Shown here in pieces: positions 54,808 to 62,851 of a stretch of DNA of 64,000 bases. The number at the start of each line of letters is the position of its first letter. The stretch's first letter is position 1. Position numbers and translations under genes: made by a program. The notes beneath the pieces are model-generated. The model did not search any database and was not told the DNA's origin. It worked only from the letters and a program-made list of their open reading frames with translations. The DNA comes from a bacterium 210917-DFI.7.65 (GTDB lineage: Bacteria > Bacillota > Clostridia > Oscillospirales > Oscillospiraceae): the NCBI GenBank assembly GCA_020555865.1, contig JAJCJJ010000001.1:372001-436000 (forward strand), in the 5' to 3' direction.

Positions 54808-57354
54808 TTGGATAAGCTGGTGGTCGGTATTCTGGCTCATGTGGATGCGGGTAAGACGACGCTTAGTGAGGCGCTGTTGTATCGGACTGGTGCAGTGCGC
54901 ACACTGGGGCGCGTGGATCATCAGGATGCGTTTTTGGATACGTTTTCCATGGAACGCCAGCGCGGCATCACGATTTTTTCCAAGCAGGCACAATTTCCTC
55001 TCCAGGGACGGGAGATTACGCTGCTGGATACGCCGGGACATGTGGATTTTGCTTCGGAAATGGAGCGCACGCTGCAAGTGCTGGACGCTGCGATTCTGGT
55101 GATCAGCGGCACGGACGGCGTGCAGGGGCATGCGCAAACGCTGTGGAATCTGCTGCGCCGTCACCGTATTCCGACATTTGTATTTGTCAATAAAATGGAC
55201 TTGGCTGGAGCGGATCGGGAGAATGTGCTCAGTCAGCTGCGCCGGCGTTTCGGTGAAGGTTGCGTGGATTTTACGCGCGAGGACGATGCGTTTATGGAAG
55301 CCGCAGCCACGGCGGAGGAAGGTTTACTGGAGCGGTATCTGGAGCGGGGAGTGCTGACGCCGTTGGACATTGCGGCTGCTGTGGGCCGTGGCACGATAAC
55401 GCCCTGCTGTTTCGGCGCTGCGCTGTTGCTGGACGGGGTGGATCGTTTCCTGGAGGTGCTTGCGCAGTATGCGCCGTTGCCCCAACGGGGCGAGGCGTTT
55501 GGAGCGAAAGTGTTTAAAATCGCTCGGGACAAACAGAACAATCGTTTGACTTATCTGAAGGTTACGGGCGGCTGCCTGCGGGTCAAGGATCTGCTGCACG
55601 GGCGCACGGGTGCGTGGCAGGAAAAGGTCAATCAGATCCGCATCTATTCCGGCGCAAAATTCCGGACAGTGGATGAGGCGGAGGCGGGGACAGTCTGCGC
55701 TGTCACCGGGTTGAGCCAGACCCGGCCTGGCGACGGCCTGGGAACGGAGCTGTCCTCTGATGCGCCGGTGTTGGAGCCGGTGCTCCACTACCGGCTGTGC
55801 CTGCCCGATGGCTGCAGCGCCGTTGCCCTGCTTCCCAAACTGCGCCTGCTGGAGGAAGAGGATCCGATGCTGCGCGTGCTGTGGAAGGAAGCGCTGGGTG
55901 AGATCCATATGCATCTGATGGGAGAGGTGCAGCTGGAAGTGCTCCGGGAGTGGATCCTGGAACGGTTCGGGGTGCGGGTGTCCTTTGACCAGGGAAGCAT
56001 CGTTTACAAAGAGACGATTGCCGCGCCGGTTCTGGGCATCGGGCACTTTGAGCCGCTGCGCCACTATGCCGAAGTGCATCTGCGCATTGAACCGCTGCCC
56101 CGGGGCAGCGGCGTGCAGTGCGCAACGGAGTGCCCTCTGGATGTGCTGGATGGGAACTGGCAGCGCCTGGTGTTGACCCATCTGATGGAGAAGCGCCATG
56201 TAGGCGTTCTCACCGGCAGCGAACTGACCGATGTACGTTATACGCTGCTGCTGGGCCGCGCACACCTCAAGCATACTGAGGGGGGCGATTTCCGCCAGGC
56301 CACCTATCGTGCAGTGCGACAAGGCCTGATGCAGGCGGAAAGCATCCTGCTGGAACCATGGTACGATGTGCGCTTGGAAGTGCCGTTGGAAGCTGTAGGC
56401 CGGGCCATGAGCGACCTGCAGCGCATGGGCGGGCGCTTTGATGGCCCGGAATTGTGCGGCGACCGGGCGGTATTGACCGGTGCGGTCAGTGTGGCGTCGG
56501 TGCAGGGCTACTGGACCGAAGTAGCTGCGTACACCCGGGGTCTGGGGCATTTGTCCTGTACGCTGCGGGGCTACGAACCCTGCCATAATGCCGGAGAGGT
56601 AATCGCTGCAGCGGGGTATGAGGCTGAGCGGGACACGGAGAATCCTGCTGACTCGGTGTTCTGCGCCCACGGTGCCGGGTATACGGTGCCCTGGCAGGAA
56701 GTGGCGGAGCACGCGCATATGGATGCAGGGCAGCGCGCACGCCAGGAGCTTGGAACGAAACCGGAGCGCAGTCCGGTTGGCGGCATGGAAGATCAGGAAC
56801 TGGGTGCGATCTTCGAGCGCACTTATGGCCCCGTGAAAAACCGGGGTATGGATGCCCTGGCGCAAAGCCGGCGCATCACGGCGCGGCCCGTGCTGGACGA
56901 CGTGGCCTATGTTCAGAAAGACGATGTTCTGATTGTGGACGGCTACAACATCCTGTTTGCCTGGGAAGATCTCAAAAAAATTGCCCTGGAAAATATGGAT
57001 GCAGCCCGCGCGGCACTGATCCATCTTTTGTGCAATTATCAGGGGATGCGCTGCTGCCGGGTGATCGTAGTGTTTGACGCCTATCGTGTCAAAGGGGGCT
57101 CCGGAAAGGCGGAACGGGAAGCTGGGGTGGAGATTGTTTATACCAAAGAAGGGGAAACGGCAGACGCGTATATTGAACGCTTGTCCTATGAACTGGGGCG
57201 GACACACCGCGTCAAGGTGGCCACCGGCGACGGCCTGGAGCAGCTGGTGGTGCTGGGCCACGGTGCCCAGCGTCTGACGGCGCGGGAGCTGCGCTGGGAA
57301 GTAGAACAGGTCCATGCCCATATTGCTGCATTTTTGCAGCAGGAGAAACCATAG
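54808..57354 (+). CDS. EF-G/TetM-like translational GTPase fused to Rae1 (YacP) NYN endonuclease
   Basis: 848 residues from TTG 54808 (GGGGAGG eight bases before; GTG 54799 lies in the RBS). Residues 1-650 are a TetM/TetO-type ribosomal GTPase: G1 AHVDAGKTT, G3 DTPGH, G4 NKMD, then domains II-V (GEIHMHLMGEVQLEVLREWI; GGDFRQATYRAVRQGL; LEPWYDVRLEVP). Residues about 705-845 are a NYN/PIN-like domain (VLIVDGYNILFAWEDLK, RVIVVFDAYRVKGG, TKEGETADAYIE, VATGDGLEQLVVLGHGAQ) like Rae1, which cuts mRNA in the ribosomal A site. Annotation as tetracycline resistance alone would miss this. Confidence 0.88.
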   Translation: MDKLVVGILAHVDAGKTTLSEALLYRTGAVRTLGRVDHQDAFLDTFSMERQRGITIFSKQAQFPLQGREITLLDTPGHVDFASEMERTLQVLDAAILVISGTDGVQGHAQTLWNLLRRHRIPTFVFVNKMDLAGADRENVLSQLRRRFGEGCVDFTREDDAFMEAAATAEEGLLERYLERGVLTPLDIAAAVGRGTITPCCFGAALLLDGVDRFLEVLAQYAPLPQRGEAFGAKVFKIARDKQNNRLTYLKVTGGCLRVKDLLHGRTGAWQEKVNQIRIYSGAKFRTVDEAEAGTVCAVTGLSQTRPGDGLGTELSSDAPVLEPVLHYRLCLPDGCSAVALLPKLRLLEEEDPMLRVLWKEALGEIHMHLMGEVQLEVLREWILERFGVRVSFDQGSIVYKETIAAPVLGIGHFEPLRHYAEVHLRIEPLPRGSGVQCATECPLDVLDGNWQRLVLTHLMEKRHVGVLTGSELTDVRYTLLLGRAHLKHTEGGDFRQATYRAVRQGLMQAESILLEPWYDVRLEVPLEAVGRAMSDLQRMGGRFDGPELCGDRAVLTGAVSVASVQGYWTEVAAYTRGLGHLSCTLRGYEPCHNAGEVIAAAGYEAERDTENPADSVFCAHGAGYTVPWQEVAEHAHMDAGQRARQELGTKPERSPVGGMEDQELGAIFERTYGPVKNRGMDALAQSRRITARPVLDDVAYVQKDDVLIVDGYNILFAWEDLKKIALENMDAARAALIHLLCNYQGMRCCRVIVVFDAYRVKGGSGKAEREAGVEIVYTKEGETADAYIERLSYELGRTHRVKVATGDGLEQLVVLGHGAQRLTARELRWEVEQVHAHIAAFLQQEKP

Positions 57355-57378
57355 CGCACAGCGCTATGGTTTTTTTAT
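57346..57378 (+). terminator. Terminator overlapping stop of GTPase-Rae1 fusion
   Basis: Stem AAACCATAGCGC with GCGCTATGGTTT, three-base loop, T7. The stop codon is inside the stem. Confidence 0.9.
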
Positions 57379-57397
57379 AAAAGGGCTGCGTATCTGC

Positions 57398-57913
57398 TTA
57401 TAGGCCGAAAAAAAGATGGACTGCCAGAACGGAGGCCAGGAAAGCCGCTAGGTCAGCGATAAGTGCGGCGGGAATGGTGTAGCGTGTCTTCAGGATACCA
57501 GCGGCGCCGTAATAAACGGCTACGGTGTAAAATGTAGTTTCAGAGCTGCCCAGCATCACGGAGGCGATACGGCCGACGGTGCTGTCGGCTCCGTGTTCGG
57601 CCATCAGTTCTGCGCCTACCGCCAGCCCGCCGCTGCCGCTTAGGGGGCGGAGGATCATCAGCGGCGTGATTTCCGGCGGGATGCCGACGGCGTTCATCAA
57701 GGGGGAGAGCAGGGCTGTCAGACAGTCCAGTGCGCCGGAGGCCCGCAGCATGGAAACACCGGTCAGCAATGCCACCAGAGAGGGGACGATGCGGAAGGTG
57801 ACATTAAGTCCGTTTTCCGCGCCGCGTACCAGAGCATTGTAAACGTCGATTTTCTGCCCCAGAGCAAATAGCGTGACAAAAGCCAGCAGGCAGGGGATGA
57901 TGTAAGAGGTCAT
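57398..57913 (-). CDS. spmB: Spore maturation protein B
   Basis: 171 residues, hydrophobic. Family motif SMLRASGALDCLTALLSPLM and LGSSETTFYTVAVYYGA. With SpmA it is needed for spore core dehydration. The start overlaps the spmA stop by ATGA. Confidence 0.93.
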   Translation of the reverse strand: MTSYIIPCLLAFVTLFALGQKIDVYNALVRGAENGLNVTFRIVPSLVALLTGVSMLRASGALDCLTALLSPLMNAVGIPPEITPLMILRPLSGSGGLAVGAELMAEHGADSTVGRIASVMLGSSETTFYTVAVYYGAAGILKTRYTIPAALIADLAAFLASVLAVHLFFGL

Positions 57914-58494
57914 GCACGATCCCTCCACAGAAACTGGAAAATACGCGCGGCCAGCAGGCCTGCTGCGACCGACAGCACCGAGGAGAACCAGACTGCGGGC
58001 AGGATATCAAACGGTTCCGCCGCTCCGCAGGCTGCGCGCACGCCGGCGACTGTGGCGGGGATCAGTTGGATGGAAGCGGTATTGAGCACGATAAAGCGGC
58101 ACAAACTGTCGGACGCGGTGCCGTTGCAGCCACGCGCCATACGCCGGGCCGCCTGGATGCCCAGGGGTGTGGCTGCATTTCCGATGCCCAGGAGGTTTGC
58201 TGAGATATTCGCCGATATGGCTGAAAGCGTTACCGGGTCTGCTGACGCATCGGGAAAAATTTTTCGCAGCAGAGGACGGAAAATGGCTGCCAGCTTATTG
58301 GACAGGCCGCTTTGGTCCATGACTTCCAGAACGCCGCTCCACAGGCACAATACACCCAGCAGACTGATCGTCAGTGTGATCGCGTCGTTGGCGCCGGAAA
58401 GAGCCGCTGCGCTGACGGCGTCCATGGTGCCGTTGACCATGCCGAACACCACTGAAATTACGATCATTGCTGTGAAAATCCAAGCCATCGCCAT
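57910..58494 (-). CDS. spmA: Spore maturation protein A
   Basis: 194 residues from ATG 58494 (GAGGTGG before it); an upstream extension of the frame has no RBS. Nucleoside-recognition (Gate) type membrane protein: GANDAITLTISLLGVLCLWS, SANLLGIGNAATPLGIQAAR. Forms one unit with spmB. Confidence 0.93.
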   Translation of the reverse strand: MAMAWIFTAMIVISVVFGMVNGTMDAVSAAALSGANDAITLTISLLGVLCLWSGVLEVMDQSGLSNKLAAIFRPLLRKIFPDASADPVTLSAISANISANLLGIGNAATPLGIQAARRMARGCNGTASDSLCRFIVLNTASIQLIPATVAGVRAACGAAEPFDILPAVWFSSVLSVAAGLLAARIFQFLWRDRA

Positions 58495-58673
58495 TGAAAA
58501 CCACCTCAAAAAAACATAGTCGCCGCAACGAATTTTATGACAAGTTTCCGTTGACAAAAAAGACCATTTTTGATAAGATAATGCCAATTAAAATCAGGGC
58601 TATTTTATGTATGTTTCTGTAGGGAACATGCAATACCTGCAAACCGAGAGAACTTGCCAAAAGGATGAATGCC

Positions 58674-58964
58674 ATGGAAACAAAAAGTAGAAAAGCAGCT
58701 GCAGGCAGCCAGACCAAAGCGACAGGCATTGTGCGCAAGGTGGATGAGCTTGGCCGGATTGTGTTGCCGATCGAACTGCGCCGCACGCTGGAGATCAATG
58801 AAAAGGATGATCTGGAGATTTATGTGGAGGGCGCGTCCATTATTTTGCGGAAATACCGGCCGACGTGTGTGTTTTGCAATGGCGCCAAAAACATTATCAC
58901 ATATAAAGGAAAAAATATTTGTCCCCGTTGTCTGAAAGGGATTAAAAATTTGGAAATCACCTGA
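58674..58964 (+). CDS. AbrB/SpoVT-type transition regulator with zinc ribbon
   Basis: 96 residues from ATG 58674 (AAAAGGA nine bases ahead). A swapped-hairpin AbrB DNA-binding domain (GIVRKVDELGRIVLPIELRR) fills residues 17-65. The tail CVFCNGAKNIITYKGKNICP plus RC adds two CxxC pairs, a small zinc ribbon. In Bacillus abrB also lies next to rsmI in convergent order, as here. Role: likely a growth-phase regulator. Confidence 0.9.
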   Translation: METKSRKAAAGSQTKATGIVRKVDELGRIVLPIELRRTLEINEKDDLEIYVEGASIILRKYRPTCVFCNGAKNIITYKGKNICPRCLKGIKNLEIT

Positions 58965-58965
58965 A

Positions 58966-59007
58966 AAACACCGAACCTGATCCAGTATGGATCGGGTTCG
59001 GTGTTTT
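58966..59007. terminator. Bidirectional terminator after abrB-type gene
   Basis: 19-bp stem AAAACACCGAACCTGATCC with the complement at 58989-59007. Lies between convergent genes. Confidence 0.92.
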
Positions 59008-59020
59008 GGTTTTGCTGGCT

Positions 59021-59530
59021 TCAGGATACAGTTTCCGCCAGAATCTGATACAGATCCGCGCCGTCCTGCACACGGTAGCGGAATTTGTTTTTGTCCAAAG
59101 CGAATACATAGGCGCCGTCCGGAGCGGCATAGAGGGCATAATTGGTATCCTCGTCGGGATAAACTACAATAGCGCCGGGTTCAAATACGGCGTCCTGCTG
59201 CAGTATATGGTTAGCCCGGGCCTTTTGCAGTGCGTCTGATGCCTCTGCAGAGAGGGGGAGGGCCGCTTCGGGGGGAACGGGGGCGGCGGCATCGTGCACA
59301 AGCGCATAGGAAAAGTTTGGTTTTTCTGCTGAACAGTGCAAGGCTGCAACCATCCTCACAGGTGAATAAAATGAAAACAGGCCTATACCTACAACGGCTA
59401 CCGCCAGCAATGCCCAATAGCGTTTGTGAACCACGTTGATGGGATCGCTGTGGGTGGGCATATTCGGACCGTCCAGAATATTGTGGTGCGGCTTGTCGTG
59501 GGTGGGAAATGCGGCGCGTCTGTCTTCCAT
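59021..59530 (-). CDS. Hypothetical membrane-anchored protein
   Basis: 169 residues from ATG 59530 (GAGGAGG before). A cytoplasmic part of about 50 residues, one membrane helix (YWALLAVAVVGIGLFSFYSP), and an outside domain ending in ADLYQILAETVS. No family recognised. It follows rsmI by 13 bp and is probably co-transcribed. Confidence 0.75.
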   Translation of the reverse strand: MEDRRAAFPTHDKPHHNILDGPNMPTHSDPINVVHKRYWALLAVAVVGIGLFSFYSPVRMVAALHCSAEKPNFSYALVHDAAAPVPPEAALPLSAEASDALQKARANHILQQDAVFEPGAIVVYPDEDTNYALYAAPDGAYVFALDKNKFRYRVQDGADLYQILAETVS

Positions 59531-59543
59531 GAAAGGGACCTCC

Positions 59544-60383
59544 TCAGTTTGCGCGGGCGCGGAGCACCGCGTCGTAAAGTACGTTTTTAGCAATGCCAGT
59601 ACAGTCGGCCGCCTGCCGGACGGCGTCTTTGGTTTTGATGCCTTTGGCCAGCAGTTCCAGGGCCATGGCGACGGCATCCTCCAAGGTCCCTGTGCCGACG
59701 GCCTCCTCCGGTGCACCTTCCAGAACCAGCACAAATTCCCCCTTGGGGGCGACGGTCTGGAAATGGGCCAAAGCGCCGCCCAGCGTAGTACGCAGCGTTT
59801 GCTCATGCAGCTTGGTCATTTCCCGGGAAAGGGAAACGCGGCGTTCCGCGCCAAAGGTTTCCACCAGATCGTTTAGTGTGCCCAGCAGCTTATGGGGCGC
59901 TTCATAAAAAATCATAGTGCGCTGCTCCGCTTTCAGGGAGGCAAGGTGTTCCAGCCGTACGCGGCGGTTGACGGACAGGAACCCTTCGAAGGTGAACCGG
60001 CCCGTGGACAGGCCGGACACGGCCAGAGCGGAAATCAGCGCACAGCATCCGGGAATGGACACCACCGGCACGTCGTGTTGGGCGCACAGACGCACAATGT
60101 CTTCCCCAGGGTCACTGATGGCGGGTGTTCCGGCGTCGGTCACCAAAGCGCAGCTTTCGCCGGCCAGAAGCCGCTGCAGAATCTGCTCGCCTGCGGAAAT
60201 GTGGTTGTGCTCATGATAGCTGAGCAGGGGCTTTTTGAGTGCGAAGTGGTTCATCAGCTTCAGGGATACGCGGGTGTCTTCGGCCGCGATAAAATCTGCT
60301 TGCTCTAAAGTGGAAAGCGCGCGGGGGGATATGTCGTTTAAGTTACCGATGGGAGTTGCCACCAGATAAAGCGTTCCGCTCAT
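59544..60383 (-). CDS. rsmI: 16S rRNA (cytidine1402-2'-O)-methyltransferase
   Basis: 279 residues. Tetrapyrrole-methylase fold with GTLYLVATPIGNLNDISPRA, AAEDTRVSLKLMNHF and VTDAGTPAISDPG, all diagnostic of RsmI. It modifies C1402 of 16S rRNA in the decoding site. Overlaps the trmN6-like stop by four bases. Confidence 0.96.
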   Translation of the reverse strand: MSGTLYLVATPIGNLNDISPRALSTLEQADFIAAEDTRVSLKLMNHFALKKPLLSYHEHNHISAGEQILQRLLAGESCALVTDAGTPAISDPGEDIVRLCAQHDVPVVSIPGCCALISALAVSGLSTGRFTFEGFLSVNRRVRLEHLASLKAEQRTMIFYEAPHKLLGTLNDLVETFGAERRVSLSREMTKLHEQTLRTTLGGALAHFQTVAPKGEFVLVLEGAPEEAVGTGTLEDAVAMALELLAKGIKTKDAVRQAADCTGIAKNVLYDAVLRARAN

Positions 60384-61120
60384 AGTGCACCTGCCTTTCT
60401 GTCCTGTCTGAAATTGATGCGATCCATTTCTTCGCTTTCCCTGCCGTCGGAAGCAAATATTACCAGGGGCGGTTCGTAAACCAAGCCCGGCCGGCCGCCG
60501 CGCCGGCCCTCCACCAAAACAAGGATCGGAGGCTGACCGGCTGTTTTTTCCACGAAACGGATGCGCTTTGGTTCAATTCCGCTCTGGCGCAGGGCGCAGA
60601 ACAGGTCGGCCAGCCGTTCCGGTCGGAAAATGAGGGAAAAAGTACCGCCCCATTTTAACAGGTATGCCGCTGCGGCGCATACGTCTTCGATGGTACAGGT
60701 GGACTCTTCCCGTGCTGCCTGGCGCAGGGCATCCGAGGCTTTTCCGCCGCAGCCCTGGCGGAAATAAGGGGGGTTTGACACTACCAAATCGGTTTCCCCG
60801 GCGGGAAGGACGCTCCGCAGTGCGCGCAGGTCTGTGTGGTGCAGCGTCATTTTTTTCTGTAAGCCATTTTCCTCGATATTGCGCCGGGCCATGGCCACAG
60901 CCTGCGCTTGCAGTTCAACGCAGCACACGCTCAGCTCCGGGCAGCGATTCAGCAGCAGCAGGCCCAGCAAACCGATGCCGGCGCCCAGATCGCATACCCG
61001 CATCCCCTTTTTGGGATGGATGAAGTCTGCCAGCAGGAAAGAATCCGTGCCGGGCTTGACCACGTTGTCGGAAAAATACAGCCGGTAACGGCTGGGGTGC
61101 AGGGTATCGCAGTATTCCAT
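60380..61120 (-). CDS. tRNA1(Val) adenine-N6-methyltransferase-like (YabB/TrmN6)
   Basis: 246 residues from ATG 61120 (GGAG ten bases before). SAM motif VCDLGAGIGLLGLLLLNRCP and catalytic VVSNPPYF of N6-adenine methylases. Same order as yabB-yabC in Bacillus. Activity on tRNA A37 is inferred from family. Confidence 0.9.
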   Translation of the reverse strand: MEYCDTLHPSRYRLYFSDNVVKPGTDSFLLADFIHPKKGMRVCDLGAGIGLLGLLLLNRCPELSVCCVELQAQAVAMARRNIEENGLQKKMTLHHTDLRALRSVLPAGETDLVVSNPPYFRQGCGGKASDALRQAAREESTCTIEDVCAAAAYLLKWGGTFSLIFRPERLADLFCALRQSGIEPKRIRFVEKTAGQPPILVLVEGRRGGRPGLVYEPPLVIFASDGRESEEMDRINFRQDRKAGAL

Positions 61121-61180
61121 GAATGTCTCCTTCCAAAAGGATCGAATTTTCTTCAGTATAGCAAATCTTGCACAAAAAAA

Positions 61181-61210
61181 CAATGCCGCAGGCAAAAGCC
61201 TGCGGCATTG
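61181..61210 (-). terminator. Terminator of ferredoxin gene
   Basis: 13-bp stem CAATGCCGCAGGC with GCCTGCGGCATTG; T7 on the minus strand. Confidence 0.92.
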
Positions 61211-61227
61211 TGGCTGATCAAATAAAA

Positions 61228-61401
61228 TTAGTCAGCGGGATGAATTGCATCGTTGGGGCAGGAATCGCAGCAAGCGCCGCAGTCCATGCAGGTGTCGGCG
61301 TTGATCTCGAAATGCTCATCGCCCTGGGAGATTGCACCGGCGGGGCAAGCGTCAACGCAAGCGCCGCAGCTGATGCAGGAATCATTGATTGCGTATGCCA
61401 T
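61228..61401 (-). CDS. Two-[4Fe-4S] ferredoxin
   Basis: 57 residues, too short to stand out as a long frame. Two CxxCxxCxxxCP motifs are complete: CISCGACVDACP near residue 9 and CMDCGACCDSCP near residue 38, the clostridial ferredoxin pattern. The start at 61401 follows a good RBS (GGAGG). A major low-potential electron carrier in anaerobes; it could feed CutD. Confidence 0.95.
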   Translation of the reverse strand: MAYAINDSCISCGACVDACPAGAISQGDEHFEINADTCMDCGACCDSCPNDAIHPAD

Positions 61402-61434
61402 AGTAGGTTACCTCCATACAAATTAGTAACTCCC

Positions 61435-61462
61435 ATTATAATCAGAAAAATAAAAAATGCAA
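61435..61462 (-). promoter_or_regulatory. Promoter of ferredoxin gene
   Basis: On the minus strand -35 TTGCAT (61457-61462), 16 bp, -10 TATAAT (61435-61440). Confidence 0.7.
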
Positions 61463-61611
61463 GTGCAATCGAAAAGAAAATGAATAAAAATTAAAAAAGT
61501 GGGACATAAAGGCGCCTTATGTTGGAAAAAGAAGAAAAAAGATGTGAGAACCGATGGAGGAACATTGAAAAAGACGTTGCGCGGCAAGGGAAATATAGAC
61601 GAGCAAAAAAT

Positions 61612-61628
61612 AGTCAGGGAAAGTCAAA
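61612..61628 (+). promoter_or_regulatory. CtsR operator 1 (upstream)
   Basis: AGTCAGG, three bases, AGTCAAA: the CtsR heptad repeat with one imperfect half, just before the -35 of the ctsR promoter. Confidence 0.7.
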
Positions 61629-61635
61629 AAAGGTG

Positions 61636-61663
61636 TTGACATTTCGAAAAGCTGTGCTATACT
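61636..61663 (+). promoter_or_regulatory. Promoter of ctsR operon
   Basis: TTGACA (61636-61641), 16 bp, TATACT (61658-61663), lying between two CtsR boxes so that CtsR would block it on both sides. Confidence 0.85.
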
Positions 61664-61673
61664 ATACTCAGAA

Positions 61674-61690
61674 AGTCAAAGAAAGTCAAA
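61674..61690 (+). promoter_or_regulatory. CtsR operator 2 (over start site)
   Basis: AGTCAAA GAA AGTCAAA, an exact match to the CtsR consensus; a third AGTCAAA overlaps at 61690-61696. Confidence 0.93.
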
Positions 61691-61760
61691 GTCAAATGAG
61701 AGCGAATGAAAGAGCCGGTGGCATGGCGCTGCCGTGAAATAGAAGGAGGCGTGTTATCAA

Positions 61761-62213
61761 GTGGGGATTTCAGATTTGATTGCTTGCTTTATCCAGGATG
61801 CACTGGATGAGACGGACGGCGGCGTGGTGGAACTGCAGCGCGGCGATTTGGCGCAGCGTTTCAATTGTGTGCCCAGCCAGATTAACTATGTGATGTCCAC
61901 CCGATTTTCTCCGGAGCATGGCTACATTGTGGAAAGCCGCCGCGGCGGCAACGGTTATATTCGGATCACGCGGGTGCGGACCGACCGCAAAACGCTTTTG
62001 ATGCAGGTCATCAATTCCATTGGCGACACGCTGGATTTCCAAAGTGCCAAAGCGATTACCGGCAATTTGGCTGACAGCGGCGCCGTTGAAACGGGCGTTG
62101 CCAGGGTTTTGCTGGCGGCCATCAGTGAAAGCGCGCTGCACGATGTGCCGAGGGAGCTGCGCAATGCCGTGCGCGCAAGTATTTTCAAACAGGTTATGAT
62201 CCATGCAATTTAG
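61761..62213 (+). CDS. ctsR: CtsR heat-shock repressor
   Basis: 150 residues from GTG 61761 (AAGGAGG). N-terminal winged helix with ISDLIACFIQDALDETDGGV and the wing YIVESRRGGNGYIRI; the C-terminal dimer domain follows. CtsR represses clp genes and loses grip on heating through its glycine-rich wing. It controls its own operon by the boxes upstream. Confidence 0.96.
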   Translation: MGISDLIACFIQDALDETDGGVVELQRGDLAQRFNCVPSQINYVMSTRFSPEHGYIVESRRGGNGYIRITRVRTDRKTLLMQVINSIGDTLDFQSAKAITGNLADSGAVETGVARVLLAAISESALHDVPRELRNAVRASIFKQVMIHAI

Positions 62214-62284
62214 TTCTGCATAGAGGCAGAAACGGTAATGGAATTCATTGAATTTGTGAAAAGGCTGAAGGAGGATTCATGATT

Positions 62285-62779
62285 ATGAAATGCGAACATT
62301 GTGGTAAGAATGAAGCTACGTTCTATTATAAGAGCAATATCAACGGTAATGTGACTGAACATCATTTGTGCAGCGACTGCGCCCGGGAATTGGGATACGC
62401 GGACGGCATGGAAAAGAGCTTCAGCAGTTTTGGCCGGGGGCTGTTCGGCGGCTTTGACGATTTTTTCACGCCTATGCCTGCGCTGGCCGGCCATTTCTTC
62501 GAGCCTTTTGAGGAAATGAACCGGAGCTTTGCCCGTATGTTCCCTGCGCTGACGTCCGGCGGGGCGGAAACGGCCTCCGCCGAAAGCGCGGGTGCGGCGC
62601 AGAGTACCGCGCCGGTGCCGGGCAATGATCTGGTCAGCGACGCCGAGCATCGGCAGTTGGATCACGAACGCCGGCTGAATGCCCTGCGCGCAGAACTGCA
62701 GCAGGCCATCGCCGCGGAAAATTTCGAGCATGCCGCGCAGTTGCGCGATCAGATTCACGGCATGGAAAAAGAAGGATAA
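62285..62779 (+). CDS. mcsA: McsA-like zinc protein with UVR motif
   Basis: About 164 residues (ATG 62285, or ATG 62279). An N-terminal zinc site CEHCGKN ... LCSDCARE, a low-complexity middle (SAESAGAAQSTAPVPG), and a C-terminal UvrB/C motif (LNALRAELQQAIAAENFEHA). In Bacillus McsA activates the arginine kinase McsB. Here clpC follows directly, with no mcsB gene. Confidence 0.9.
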   Translation: MKCEHCGKNEATFYYKSNINGNVTEHHLCSDCARELGYADGMEKSFSSFGRGLFGGFDDFFTPMPALAGHFFEPFEEMNRSFARMFPALTSGGAETASAESAGAAQSTAPVPGNDLVSDAEHRQLDHERRLNALRAELQQAIAAENFEHAAQLRDQIHGMEKEG

Positions 62780-62851
62780 ATCACAATCCGCCCCTGCGCC
62801 GTATGACGCGGGGGTGGCTCGAAAAGACCAATTTTAAGGAGGTCAATTAAA

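Noticed and set aside
54808..57354. Tetracycline-resistance determinant tet(M) class
   Set aside because: Sequence is only distantly TetM-like, sits in core genome and carries an extra Rae1-like domain; resistance is not shown.
61519..61737. Small plus-strand frame upstream of ctsR
   Set aside because: It covers the CtsR boxes and promoter and has no RBS.
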